Below, one piece after another: positions 38,835 through 53,300 of a stretch of DNA of 64,000 nt. A model generated the notes under the pieces. The model had not been told where the DNA came from and made no database searches. It was given only the letters and a program-made list of their open reading frames with translations. The number at the start of each line of letters is the position of its first letter. Within the stretch, counting starts at the first letter, position 1. This stretch comes from Siphonodentalium dalli. Taxonomy: Eukaryota > Mollusca > Scaphopoda > Gadilida > Siphonodentaliidae. The stretch spans positions 1,798,001-1,862,000 of the forward strand of contig CP136064.1 of the NCBI GenBank assembly GCA_032622095.1, read 5' to 3'. A program made the position numbers and the translations under genes.

Positions 38835-41800
38835 ACTTAAAGGAACATAAGTAACACAGTGACCAACTTTAAGGGGTATCTGCTATAGACTGGTTACATG
38901 GTGGAGTACGGTTGGATATTTTCAATTTTGCGCATGTTTCTCCATACCGCGCCATGTCAAATCTGGCCATAACCGAATCGGGTTGTCATTTACAATGACT
39001 GCAGAAAATAAATATCTTCATGTTGGAATGCAAATGTATGTTTAAAGGAACAGATGTATCTCAACTTAAAGGGACATAAGTAACACAGTCACCAACTTAA
39101 AGAGGTGTCTGATTTAGACTGGTTCCATGGTGGAGTACAGTTGGATATTTTCTATTTGGCGCATGTTTCTCCATACCGCGCCATGTCAATTCTGGCCATA
39201 TCCGAATCGGGTTGTCATTTACAATGACTACAGAAAATAGATATCTTCATGTTGGAATGCAAATGCATGTTTAAAGGAACAGTTGTATCTCAAATTAAAG
39301 GGACATAAGTAACACAGTCACCAACTTTAATGGGTGTCTGATATAGACTGGTTCCATGGTGGAGTACGGTTGGATATTTTCAATTTGGCGCATGTTTCTC
39401 CATACCGCGCCATGTCAATTCTGGCCATATCCGAATCGGGTTGTCATTTACAATGACTACAGAAAATAAATATCTTCATGTTGGAATGCAAATGTATGTT
39501 TAAAGGAACAGATGTATCTCAACTTAAAGGGACATAAGTAACACAGTCACCAACTTTAAGGGGTGTCTGCTATAGACTGGTTCCATGGTGGAGTACGGTT
39601 GGATATTTTCAATTTGGCGCATGTTTCTCCATACCGCGCCATGTCAAATCTGGCCATATCCGAATCGGGTTGTCATTTACAATGACTACAGAAAATAAAT
39701 ATCTTCATGTTGGAATGCAAATGTATGTTTAAAGGAACAGATGTATCTCAACTTAAAGGGACATAAATAGCACAATCACCAACTTTAAGGGGTATCTGCT
39801 ATAGACTGGTTCCATGGTGGAGTACTGTTGGATATTTTCAATTTGGCGCATGTTTTTCCATACCGCGCCATGTCAAATCTGGCCATATCCGAATCGAGTT
39901 GTCATTTACAATGACTACAGAAAATAGATATCTTCTTGTTGGAATGCAAAAGTATGTTTAAAGGAACAGATGTAACTCAACTTAAAGGGACATAAGTAAC
40001 ACAGTCACCAACTTTAAGGGGTATCTGATTTAGACTGGTTCCATGGTGGAGTACGGTTGGATATTTTCAATTTGGCGCATGTTTCTCCATACCGCGCCAT
40101 GTCAAATCTGGCCATATCCGAATCGGGTTGTCATTTACAATGTTTACAGAAAACAAATATCTTCATGTTGGAATGCAAATGTATGTTTAAAGGAACAGAT
40201 GTATCTCAACTTAAAGGAACATAAGTAACACAGTCACCAACTTTAAGTGGTATCTGCTATAGACTGGTTCCATGGTGGAGTACGGTTGGATATTTTCAAT
40301 TTGGCGCATGTTTCTCCATACCGCGCCATGTCAAATCTGGCCATATCCGAATCGGGTTGTCATTTACAATGAGTGCAGAAAATATATATCTTCATGTTGG
40401 AATGCAAATGTATGTTTAAAGGAACAGATGTATCTCAACTTAAAGGGACATAACTAACACAGTCACCAACTTTAAGGGGTATCTGCTATAGACTGGTTAC
40501 ATGGTGGAGTACGGTTGGATATTTTCAATTTGGCGTATGTTTCTCCATACCGCGCCATGTCAAATCTGGCCATATCCGAATCGGGTTGTCATTTACAATG
40601 TCTACAGAAAACAAATATCTTCATGTTGGAATGCAAATGTATGTTTAAAGGAACAGATGTATCTCAACTTAAAGGAACATAAGTAACACAGTCACCAACT
40701 TTAAGGGGTATCTGCTATAGACTGGTTCCATGGTGGAGTACGGTTGGATATTTTCAATTTGGCGCATGTTTCTCCATACCGCGCCATGTCAAATCTGGCC
40801 ATATCCGAATCGGGTTGTCATTTACAATGACTGCAGAAAATATATATCTTCATGTTGGAATGCAAATGTATGTTTAAAGGAACAGATGTATCTCAACTTA
40901 AAGGGACATAACTAACACAGTCACCAACTTTAAGGGGTATCTGCTATAGACTGGTTACATGGTGGAGTACGGTTGGATATTTTCAATTTTGCGCATGTTT
41001 CTCCATACCGCGCCATGTCAAATCTGGCCATATCCGAATCGGGTTGTCATTTACAATGACTGCAGAAAATAAATATCTTCATGTTGGAATGCAAAGGTAT
41101 GTTTAAAGGAACAGATGTATCTCAACTTAAAGGGACATAAGTAACACAGTCACCAACTTTAAGGGGTATCTGCTATAGACTGGTTCCATGGTGGAGTACT
41201 GTTGGATATTTTCAATTTGGCGCATGTTTCTCCCTACCGCGCCATGTCAAATCTGGCCATATCCGAATCGGGTTGTCATTTACAATGACTACAGAAAATA
41301 AATATCTTCATGTTGGAAAGCAAATGTATGTTTAAAGGAACAGATGTATCTCAACTTAAAGGGACATAAGTAACACAGTCACCAACTTAAAGGGGTATCT
41401 GCTATAGACTGGTTCCATGGTGGAGTACTGTTGGATATTTTCAATTTGGCGCATGTTTCTCCATACCGCGCCATGTCAAATCTGGCCATATCCGAATCGG
41501 GTTGTCATTTACAATGACTGCAGAAAATATATATCTTCATGGTGGAATGCAAATGTATGTTTAAAGGAACAGATGTATCTCAACTTAAAGGGACATAAGT
41601 AACACAGTCACCAACTTAAAGGGGTATCTGCTATAGACTGGTTACATGGTGGAGTACGGTTGGATATTTTCAATTTGGCGCATGTTTCTCCATACCGCGC
41701 CATGTCAAATCTGGCCATATCCGAATCGGGTTGTCATTTACAATGACTACAGAAAATAAATATCTTCATGTTGGAATGCAAATGTATGTTTAAAGGAACA

Positions 41801-44800
41801 GATGTATCTCAACTTAAAGGGACATAAGTAACACAGTCACCAACTTTAAGGGGTGTCTGCTATAGACTGGTTCCATGGTGGAGTACGGTTGGATATTTTC
41901 AATTTGGCGCATGTTTCCCCATACCGCGCCATGTCAAATCTGGCCATATCCGAATCGGGTTGTCATTTACAATGACTACAGAAAATAAATATCTTCATGT
42001 TGGAATGCAAATGTATGTTTAAAGGAACAGATGTATCTCAACTTAAAGGGACATAAATAACACAATCACCAACTTTAAGGGGTATCTGCTATAGACTGGT
42101 TCCATGGTGGAGTACTGTTGGATATTTTCAATTTGGCGCATGTTTTTCCATACCGCGCCATGTCAAATCTGGCCATATCCGAATCGGGTTGTCATTTACA
42201 ATGACCACAGAAAATAGATATCTTCTTGTTGGAATGCAAATGTATGTTTAAAGGAACAGATGTATCTCAACTTAAAGGGACATAAGTAACACAGTCACCA
42301 ACTTTAAGGGGTATCTGATTTAGACTGGTTCCATGGTGGAGTACGGTTGGATATTTTCAATTTGGCACATGTTTCTCCATACCGCGCCATGTCAAATCTG
42401 GCCATATCCGAATCGGGTTGTCATTTACAATGTCTACAGAAAACAAATATCTTCATGTTGGAATGCAAATGTATGTTTAAAGGAACAGATGTATCTCAAC
42501 TTAAAGGGGCATAAGTAACACAGTCACCAACTTTAAGGGGTATCTGCTATAGACTGGTTCCATGGTGGAGTACGGTTGGATATTTTCAATTTGGCGCATG
42601 TTTCTCCATACCGCGCCATGTCCAATCTGGCCATATCCGAATCGGGTTGTCATTTACAATGACTACAGAAAATAAATATCTTCATGTTGGAATGCAAATG
42701 TATGTTTAAAGGAACAGATGTATCTCAACTTAAAGGGACATAAATAACACAATCACCAACTTTAAGGGGTATCTGCTATAGACTGGTTCCATGGTGGAGT
42801 ACTGTTGGATATTTTCAATTTGGCGCTTGTTTTTCCATACCGCGCCATGTCAAATCAGGCCATATCCGAATCGGGTTGTCATTTACAATGACTACAGAAA
42901 ATAGATATCTTCTTGTTGGAATGCAATAGTATGTTTAAAGGAACAGATGTAACTCAACTTAAAGGGATTAAGTAACACATTCACCAACTTTAAGGGGTAT
43001 CTGATTTAGACTGGTTCCATGGTGGAGTACGGTTGGATATTTTCAATTTGGCGCATGTTTCTCCATACCGCGCCATGTCAAATCTGGCCATATCCGAATC
43101 GGGTTGTCATTTACAATGTCTACAGAAAACAAATATCTTCATGTTGGAATGCAAATGTATGTTTAAAGGAACAGATGTATCTCAACTTAAAGGGACATAA
43201 GTAACACAGTCACCAACTTTAAGGGGTATCTGCTATAGACTGGTTCCATGGTGGAGTACGGTTGGATATTTTCAATTTGGCGCATGCTTCTCCATACCGC
43301 GCCATGTCAAATCTGGCCATATCCGAATCGGGTTGTCATTTACAATGACTGCAGAAAATATATATCTTCATGTTGGAATGCAAAATGTATGTTTAAATGA
43401 ACAGATGTATCTCAACTTAAAGGGACATAACTAACACAGTCACCAACTTTAAGGGGTATCTGCTATAGACTGGTTACATGGTGGAGTACGGTTGGATATT
43501 TTCAATTTTGCGCATGTTTCTCCATACCGCGCCATGTCAAATCTGGCCATATCCGAATCGGGTTGTCATTTACAATGACTGCAGAAAATAAATATCTTCA
43601 TGTTGGAATGCAAAGGTATGTTTAAAGGAACAGATGTATCTCAACTTAAAGGGACATAAGTAACACAGTCACCAACTTTAAGGGGTGTCTGATATAGACT
43701 GGTTCCATGGTGGAGTACGGTTGGATATTTTCAATTTGGCGCATGTTTCTCCATACCGCGCCATGTCAATTCTGGCCATATCCGAATCGGGTTGTCATTT
43801 ACAATGACTACAGAAAATAAATATCTTCATGTTGGAATGCAAATGTATGTTTAAAGGAACAGATGTATCTCAACTTAAAGGGACATAAGTAACACAGTCA
43901 CCAACTTTAAGGGGTATCTGCTATAGACTGGTTCCATGGTGGAGTACGGTTGGATATTTTCAATTTGGCGCATGTTTCTCCATACCGCGCCATGTCAAAT
44001 CTGGCCATATCCGAATCGGGTTGTCATTTACAATGACTGCAGAAAATAAATATCTTCATGTTGGAATGCAAATGTATGTTTAAAGGAACAGATGTATCTC
44101 AACTTAAAGGGACATAAGTAACACAGTCACCAACTTTAAGGGGTGTCTGATATAGACTGGTTCCATGGTGGAGTACGGTTGGATATTTTCAATATTGCGC
44201 ATGTTTCTCCATACCGCGCCATGTCAATTCTGGCCATATCCGAATCGGGTTGTCATTTACAATGACTACAGAAAATAAATATCTTCATGTTGGAATGCAA
44301 ATGTACGTTTAAAGGAACAGATGTATCTCAACTTAAAGGGACATAAGTAACACAGTCACCAACTTTAAGGGGTGTCTGCTATAGACTGGTTCCATGGTGG
44401 AGTACGGTTGGATATTTTCAATTTGGCGCATGTTTCTCCATACCGCGCCATGTCAAATCTGGCCATATCCGAATCGGGTTGTCATTTACAATGACTACAG
44501 AAAATAAATATCTTCATGTTGGAATGCAAATGTATGTTTAAAGGAACAGATGTATCTCAACTTAAAGGGACATAAATAACACAGTCACCAACTTTAAGGG
44601 GTATCTGCTATAGACTGGTTCCATGGTGGAGTACGGTTGGATATTTTCAATTTGGCGCATGTTTCTCCATACCGCGCCATGTCAAATCTGGCCATATCCG
44701 AATCGGGTTGTCATTTACAATGACTGCAGAAAATATATATCTTCATGTTGGAATGCAAATGTATGTGTTTAAAGGAACAGATGTATCTCAACTTAAAGGG

Positions 44801-47309
44801 ACATAAATAACACAGTCACCAACTTTAAGGGGTATCTGCTATAGACTGGTTACATGGTGGAGTACAGTTGGATATTTTCAATTTTGCGCATGTTTCTCCA
44901 TACCGCGCCATGTCAAATCTGGCCATATCCGAATCGGGTTGTCATTTACAATGACTGCAGAAAATAAATATCTTCATGTTGGAATGCAAATGTATGTTTA
45001 AAGGAACAGATGTATCTCAACTTAAAGGGACATAAATAACACAATCACCAACTTTAAGGGGTATCTGCTATAGACTGGTTCCATGGTGGAGTACTGTTGG
45101 ATATTTTCAATTTGGCGCATGTTTTTCCATACCGCGCCATGTCAAATCTGGCCATATCCGAATCGAGTTGTCATTTACAATGACTACAGAAAATAGATAT
45201 CTTCTTGTTGGAATGCAAAAGTATGTTTAAAGGAACAGATGTAACTCAACTTAAAGGGACATAAGTAACACAGTCACCAACTTTAAGGGGTATCTGATTT
45301 AGACTGGTTCCATGGTGGAGTACGGTTGGATATTTTCAATTTGGCGCATGTTTCTCCATACCGCGCCATGTCAAATCTGGCCATATCCGAATCGGGTTGT
45401 CATTTACAATGTCTACAGAAAACAAATATCTTCATGTTGGAATGCAAATGTATGTTTAAAGGAACAGATGTATCTCAACTTAAAGGGACATAAGTAACAC
45501 AGTCACCAACTTTAAGGGGTATCTGCTATAGACTGGTTCCATGGTGGAGTACGGTTGGATATTTTCAATTTGGCGCATGTTTCTCCATACCGCGCCATGT
45601 CAAATCTGGCCATATCCGAATCGGGTTGTCATTTACAATGACTGCAGAAAATATATATCTTCATGTTGGAATGCAAATGTATGTTTAAATGAACAGATGT
45701 ATCTCAACTTAAAGGGACATAACTAACACAGTCACCAACTTTAAGGGGTATCTGCTATAGACTGGTTACATGGTGGAGTACGGTTGGATATTTTCAATTT
45801 TGCGCATGTTTCTCCATACCGCGCCATGTCAAATCTGGCCATATCCGAATCGGGTTGTCATTTACAATGACTGCAGAAAATAAATATCTTCATGTTGGAA
45901 TGCAAAGGTATGTTTAAAGGAACAGATGTATCTCAACTTAAAGGGACATAAGTAACACAGTCACCAACTTTAAGGGGTGTCTGATATAGACTGGTTCCAT
46001 GGTGGAGTACGGTTGGATATTTTCAATTTGGCGCATGTTTCTCCATACCGCGCCATGTCAATTCTGGCCATATCCGAATCGGGTTGTCATTTACAATGAC
46101 TACAGAAAATAAATATCTTCATGTTGGAATGCAAATGTATGTTTAAAGGAACAGATGTATCTCAACTTAAAGGGACATAAGTAACACAGTCACCAACTTT
46201 AAGGGGTATCTGCTATAGACTGGTTCCATGGTGGAGTACGGTTGGATATTTTCAATTTGGCGCATGTTTCTCCATACCGCGCCATGTCAAATCTGGCAAT
46301 ATCCGAATCGGGTTGTCATTTACAATGACTGCAGAAAATAAATATCTTCATGTTGGAATGCAAATGTTTGTTTAAAGGAACAGATGTATCTCAACTTAAA
46401 GGGACATAAGTAACACAGTCACCAACTTTAAGGGGTGTCTGATATAGACTGGTTCCATGGTGGAGTACGGTTGGATATTTTCAATTTGGCGCATGTTTCT
46501 CCATACCGCGCCATGTCAAATCTGGCAATATCCGAATCGGGTTGTCATTTACAATGACTGCAGAAAATAAATATCTTCATGTTGGAATGCAAATGTTTGT
46601 TTAAAGGAACAGATGTATCTCAACTTAAAGGGACATAAGTAACACAGTCACCAACTTTAAGGGGTGTCTGATATAGACTGGTTCCATGGTGGAGTACGGT
46701 TGGATATTTTCAATTTGGCGCATGTTTCTCCATACCGCGCCATGTCAATTCTGGCCATATCCGAATCGGGTTGTCATTTACAATGACTACAGAAAATAAA
46801 TATCTTCATGTTGGAATGCAAATGTATGTTTAAAGGAACAGATGTCTCTCAACTTAAAGGGACATAAGTACTACAGTCACCAACTTTAAGGGGTGTCTGC
46901 TATAGACTGGTTCCATGGTGGAGTACGGTTGGATATTTTCAATTTGGCGCATGTTTCTCCATACCGCGCCATGTCAAATCTGGCCATATCCGAATCGGGT
47001 TGTCATTTACAATGACTACAGAAAATAAATATCTTCATGTTGGAATGCAAATGTATGTTTAAAGGAACAGATGTATCTCAACTTAAAGGGACATAAATAA
47101 CACAGTCACCAACTTTAAGGGGTATCTGCTATAGACTGGTTCCATGGTGGAGTACGGTTGGATATTTTCAATTTGGCGCATGTTTTTCCATACCGCGCCA
47201 TGTCAAATCTGGCCATATCCGAATCGAGTTGTCATTTACAATGACTACAGAAAATAGATATCTTCTTGTTGGAATGCAAAAGTATGTTTAAAGGAACAGA
47301 TGTAACTCA
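38835..47309 (+). repeat. 37-monomer higher-order unit, copy 1
   Basis: Monomers 169-205, 8475 bp. Marker order begins CCATAACCG, then AAATGCATG with CAGTTGTATC and TTAATGGG, ATAAATAGCAC, GTTTACAG, AATGAGTGCAG, GGCGTATG, later TTTCCCCAT, GACCACAG, GGCACATG, GTCCAATC, GGCGCTTG with AATCAGGCC, and the GGATTAAG/ACATTCACC monomer of 228 bp (42957-43184). Also inside: a 230-bp monomer (43185-43414) and a 231-bp monomer (44560-44790). The last nine monomers (from 45249) repeat the end of the 22-monomer block (36087-38147). Confidence 0.88.
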
Positions 47310-50300
47310 ACTTAAAGGGACATAAGTAACACAGTCACCAACTTTAAGGGGTATCTGCTATAGACTGGTTACATGGTGGAGTACGGTTGGATATTTTCAA
47401 TTTTGCGCATGTTTCTCCATACCGCGCCATGTCAAATCTGGCCATAACCGAATCGGGTTGTCATTTACAATGACTGCAGAAAATAAATATCTTCATGTTG
47501 GAATGCAAATGTATGTTTAAAGGAACAGATGTATCTCAACTTAAAGGGACATAAGTAACACAGTCACCAACTTAAAGAGGTGTCTGATTTAGACTGGTTC
47601 CATGGTGGAGTACAGTTGGATATTTTCTATTTGGCGCATGTTTCTCCATACCGCGCCATGTCAATTCTGGCCATATCCGAATCGGGTTGTCATTTACAAT
47701 GACTACAGAAAATAGATATCTTCATGTTGGAATGCAAATGCATGTTTAAAGGAACAGTTGTATCTCAAATTAAAGGGACATAAGTAACACAGTCACCAAC
47801 TTTAATGGGTGTCTGATATAGACTGGTTCCATGGTGGAGTACGGTTGGATATTTTCAATTTGGCGCATGTTTCTCCATACCGCGCCATGTCAATTCTGGC
47901 CATATCCGAATCGGGTTGTCATTTACAATGACTACAGAAAATAAATATCTTCATGTTGGAATGCAAATGTATGTTTAAAGGAACAGATGTATCTCAACTT
48001 AAAGGGACATAAGTAACACAGTCACCAACTTTAAGGGGTGTCTGCTATAGACTGGTTCCATGGTGGAGTACGGTTGGATATTTTCAATTTGGCGCATGTT
48101 TCTCCATACCGCGCCATGTCAAATCTGGCCATATCCGAATCGGGTTGTCATTTACAATGACTACAGAAAATAAATATCTTCATGTTGGAATGCAAATGTA
48201 TGTTTAAAGGAACAGATGTATCTCAACTTAAAGGGACATAAATAGCACAATCACCAACTTTAAGGGGTATCTGCTATAGACTGGTTCCATGGTGGAGTAC
48301 TGTTGGATATTTTCAATTTGGCGCATGTTTTTCCATACCGCGCCATGTCAAATCTGGCCATATCCGAATCGAGTTGTCATTTACAATGACTACAGAAAAT
48401 AGATATCTTCTTGTTGGAATGCAAAAGTATGTTTAAAGGAACAGATGAAACTCAACTTAAAGGGACATAAGTAACACAGTCACCAACTTTAAGGGGTATC
48501 TGATTTAGACTGGTTCCATGGTGGAGTACGGTTGGATATTTTCAATTTGGCGCATGTTTCTCCATACCGCGCCATGTCAAATCTGGCCATATCCGAATCG
48601 GGTTGTCATTTACAATGTTTACAGAAAACAAATATCTTCATGTTGGAATGCAAATGTATGTTTAAAGGAACAGATGTATCTCAACTTAAAGGAACATAAG
48701 TAACACAGTCACCAACTTTAAGTGGTATCTGCTATAGACTGGTTCCATGGTGGAGTACGGTTGGATATTTTCAATTTGGCGCATGTTTCTCCATACCGCG
48801 CCATGTCAAATCTGGCCATATCCGAATCGGGTTGTCATTTACAATGAGTGCAGAAAATATATATCTTCATGTTGGAATGCAAATGTATGTTTAAAGGAAC
48901 AGATGTATCTCAACTTAAAGGGACATAACTAACACAGTCACCAACTTTAAGGGGTATCTGCTATAGACTGGTTACATGGTGGAGTACGGTTGGATATTTT
49001 CAATTTGGCGTATGTTTCTCCATACCGCGCCATGTCAAATCTGGCCATATCCGAATCGGGTTGTCATTTACAATGTCTACAGAAAACAAATATCTTCATG
49101 TTGGAATGCAAATGTATGTTTAAAGGAACAGATGTATCTCAACTTAAAGGAACATAAGTAACACAGTCACCAACTTTAAGGGGTATCTGCTATAGACTGG
49201 TTCCATGGTGGAGTACGGTTGGATATTTTCAATTTGGCGCATGTTTCTCCATACCGCGCCATGTCAAATCTGGCCATATCCGAATCGGGTTGTCATTTAC
49301 AATGACTGCAGAAAATATATATCTTCATGTTGGAATGCAAATGTATGTTTAAAGGAACAGATGTATCTCAACTTAAAGGGACATAACTAACACAGTCACC
49401 AACTTTAAGGGGTATCTGCTATAGACTGGTTACATGGTGGAGTACGGTTGGATATTTTCAATTTTGCGCATGTTTCTCCATACCGCGCCATGTCAAATCT
49501 GGCCATATCTGAATCGGGTTGTCATTTACAATGACTGCAGAAAATAAATATCTTCATGTTGGAATGCAAAGGTATGTTTAAAGGAACAGATGTATCTCAA
49601 CTTAAAGGGACATAAGTAACACAGTCACCAACTTTAAGGGGTATCTGCTATAGACTGGTTCCATGGTGGAGTACGGTTGGATATTTTCAATTTGGCGCAT
49701 GTTTCTCCATACCGCGCCATGTCAAATCTGGCCATATCCGAATCGGGTTGTCATTTACAATGACTGCAGAAAATATATATCTTCATGGTGGAATGCAAAT
49801 GTATGTTTAAAGGAACAGATGTATCTCAACTTAAAGAGACATAAATAACACAATCACCAACTTTAAGGGGTATCTGCTATAGACTGGTTCCATGGTGGAG
49901 TACTGTTGGATATTTTCAATTTGGCGCATGTTTTTCCATACCGCGCCATGTCAAATCTGGCCATATCCGAATCGGGTTGTCATTTACAATGACTGCAGAA
50001 AATATATATCTTCATGGTGGAATGCAAATGTATGTTTAAAGGAACAGATGTATCTCAACTTAAAGGGACATAAGTAACACAGTCACCAACTTTAAGGGGT
50101 GTCTGATATAGACTGGTTCCATGGTGGAGTACGGTTGGATATTTTCTATTTGGCGCATGTTTCTCCATACCGCGCCATGTCAAATCTGGCCATATCCGAA
50201 TCGGGTTGTCATTTACAATGACTACAGAAAATAAATATCTTCATGTTGGAATGCAAATGTATGTTTAAAGGAACAGATGTATCTCAACTTAAAGGGACAT

Positions 50301-53300
50301 AAGTAACACAGTCACCAACTTTAAGGGGTGTCTGCTATAGACTGGTTCCATGGTGGAGTACGGTTGGATATTTTCAATTTGGCGCATGTTTCCCCATACC
50401 GCGCCATGTCAAATCTGGCCATATCCGAATCGGGTTGTCATTTACAATGACTACAGAAAATAAATATCTTCATGTTGGAATGCAAATGTATGTTTAAAGG
50501 AACAGATGTATCTCAACTTAAAGGGACATAAATAACACAATCACCAACTTTAAGGGGTATCTGCTATAGACTGGTTCCATGGTGGAGTACTGTTGGATAT
50601 TTTCAATTTGGCGCATGTTTTTCCATACCGCGCCATGTCAAATCTGGCCATATCCGAATCGGGTTGTCATTTACAATGACCACAGAAAATAGATATCTTC
50701 TTGTTGGAATGCAAATGTATGTTTAAAGGAACAGATGTATCTCAACTTAAAGGGACATAAGTAACACAGTCACCAACTTTAAGGGGTATCTGATTTAGAC
50801 TGGTTCCATGGTGGAGTACGGTTGGATATTTTCAATTTGGCACATGTTTCTCCATACCGCGCCATGTCAAATCTGGCCATATCCGAATCGGGTTGTCATT
50901 TACAATGTCTACAGAAAACAAATATCTTCATGTTGGAATGCAAATGTATGTTTAAAGGAACAGATGTATCTCAACTTAAAGGGGCATAAGTAACACAGTC
51001 ACCAACTTTAAGGGGTATCTGCTATAGACTGGTTCCATGGTGGAGTACGGTTGGATATTTTCAATTTGGCGCATGTTTCTCCATACCGCGCCATGTCCAA
51101 TCTGGCCATATCCGAATCGGGTTGTCATTTACAATGACTACAGAAAATAAATATCTTCATGTTGGAATGCAAATGTATGTTTAAAGGAACAGATGTATCT
51201 CAACTTAAAGGGACATAAATAACACAATCACCAACTTTAAGGGGTATCTGCTATAGACTGGTTCCATGGTGGAGAACTGTTGGATATTTTCAATTTGGTG
51301 CTTGTTTTTCCATACCGCGCCATGTCAAATCAGGCCATATCCGAATCGGGTTGTCATTTACAATGACTACAGAAAATAGATATCTTCTTGTTGGAATACA
51401 ATAGTATGTTTAAAGGAACAGATGTAACTCAACTTAAAGGGATTAAGTAACACATTCACCAACTTTAAGGGGTATCTGATTTAGACTGGTTCCATGGTGG
51501 AGTACGGTTGGATATTTTCAATTTGGCGCATGTTTCTCCATACCGCGCCATGTCAAATCTGGCCATATCCGAATCGGGTTGTCATTTACAATGTCTACAG
51601 AAAACAAATATCTTCATGTTGGAATGCAAATGTATGTTTAAAGGAACAGATGTATCTCAACTTAAAGGGACATAAGTAACACAGTCACCAACTTTAAGGG
51701 GTATCTGCTATAGACTGGTTCCATGGTGGAGTACGGTTGGATATTTTCAATTTGGCGCATGCTTCTCCATACCGCGCCATGTCAAATCTGGCCATATCCG
51801 AATCGGGTTGTCATTTACAATGACTGCAGAAAATATATATCTTCATGTTGGAATGCAAAATGTATGTTTAAATGAACAGATGTATCTCAACTTAAAGGGA
51901 CATAACTAACACAGTCACCAACTTTAAGGGGTATCTGCTATAGACTGGTTACATGGTGGAGTACGGTTGGATATTTTCAATTTTGCGCATGTTTCTCCAT
52001 ACCGCGCCATGTCAAATCTGGCCATATCCGAATCGGGTTGTCATTTACAATGACTGCAGAAAATAAATATCTTCATGTTGGAATGCAAAGGTATGTTTAA
52101 AGGAACAGATGTATCTCAACTTAAAGGGACATAAGTAACACAGTCACCAACTTTAAGGGGTGTCTGATATAGACTGGTTCCATGGTGGAGTACGGTTGGA
52201 TATTTTCAATTTGGCGCATGTTTCTCCATACCGCGCCATGTCAATTCTGGCCATATCCGAATCGGGTTGTCATTTACAATGACTACAGAAAATAAATATC
52301 TTCATGTTGGAATGCAAATGTATGTTTAAAGGAACAGATGTATCTCAACTTAAAGGGACATAAGTAACACAGTCACCAACTTTAAGGGGTATCTGCTATA
52401 GACTGGTTCCATGGTGGAGTACGGTTGGATATTTTCAATTTGGCGCATGTTTCTCCATACCGCGCCATGTCAAATCTGGCCATATCCGAATCGGGTTGTC
52501 ATTTACAATGACTGCAGAAAATAAATATCTTCATGTTGGAATGCAAATGTATGTTTAAAGGAACAGATGTATCTCAACTTAAAGGGACATAAGTAACACA
52601 GTCACCAACTTTAAGGGGTGTCTGATATAGACTGGTTCCATGGTGGAGTACGGTTGGATATTTTCAATTTGGCGCATGTTTCTCCATACCGCGCCATGTC
52701 AATTCTGGCCATATCCGAATCGGGTTGTCATTTACAATGACTACAGAAAATAAATATCTTCATGTTGGAATGCAAATGTACGTTTAAAGGAACAGATGTA
52801 TCTCAACTTAAAGGGACATAAGTAACACAGTCACCAACTTTAAGGGGTGTCTGCTATAGACTGGTTCCATGGTGGAGTACGGTTGGATATTTTCAATTTG
52901 GCGCATGTTTCTCCATACCGCGCCATGTCAAATCTGGCCATATCCGAATCGGGTTGTCATTTACAATGACTACAGAAAATAAATATCTTCATGTTGGAAT
53001 GCAAATGTATGTTTAAAGGAACAGATGTATCTCAACTTAAAGGGACATAAATAACACAATCACCAACTTTAAGGGGTATCTGCTATAGACTGGTTCCATG
53101 GTGGAGTACTGTTGGATATTTTCAATTTGGCGCATGTTTTTCCATACCGCGCCATGTCAAATCTGGCCATATCCGAATCGAGTTGTCATTTACAATGACT
53201 ACAGAAAATAGATATCTTCTTGTTGGAATGCAAAAGTATGTTTAAAGGAACAGATGTAACTCAACTTAAAGGGACATAAGTAACACAGTCACCAACTTTA

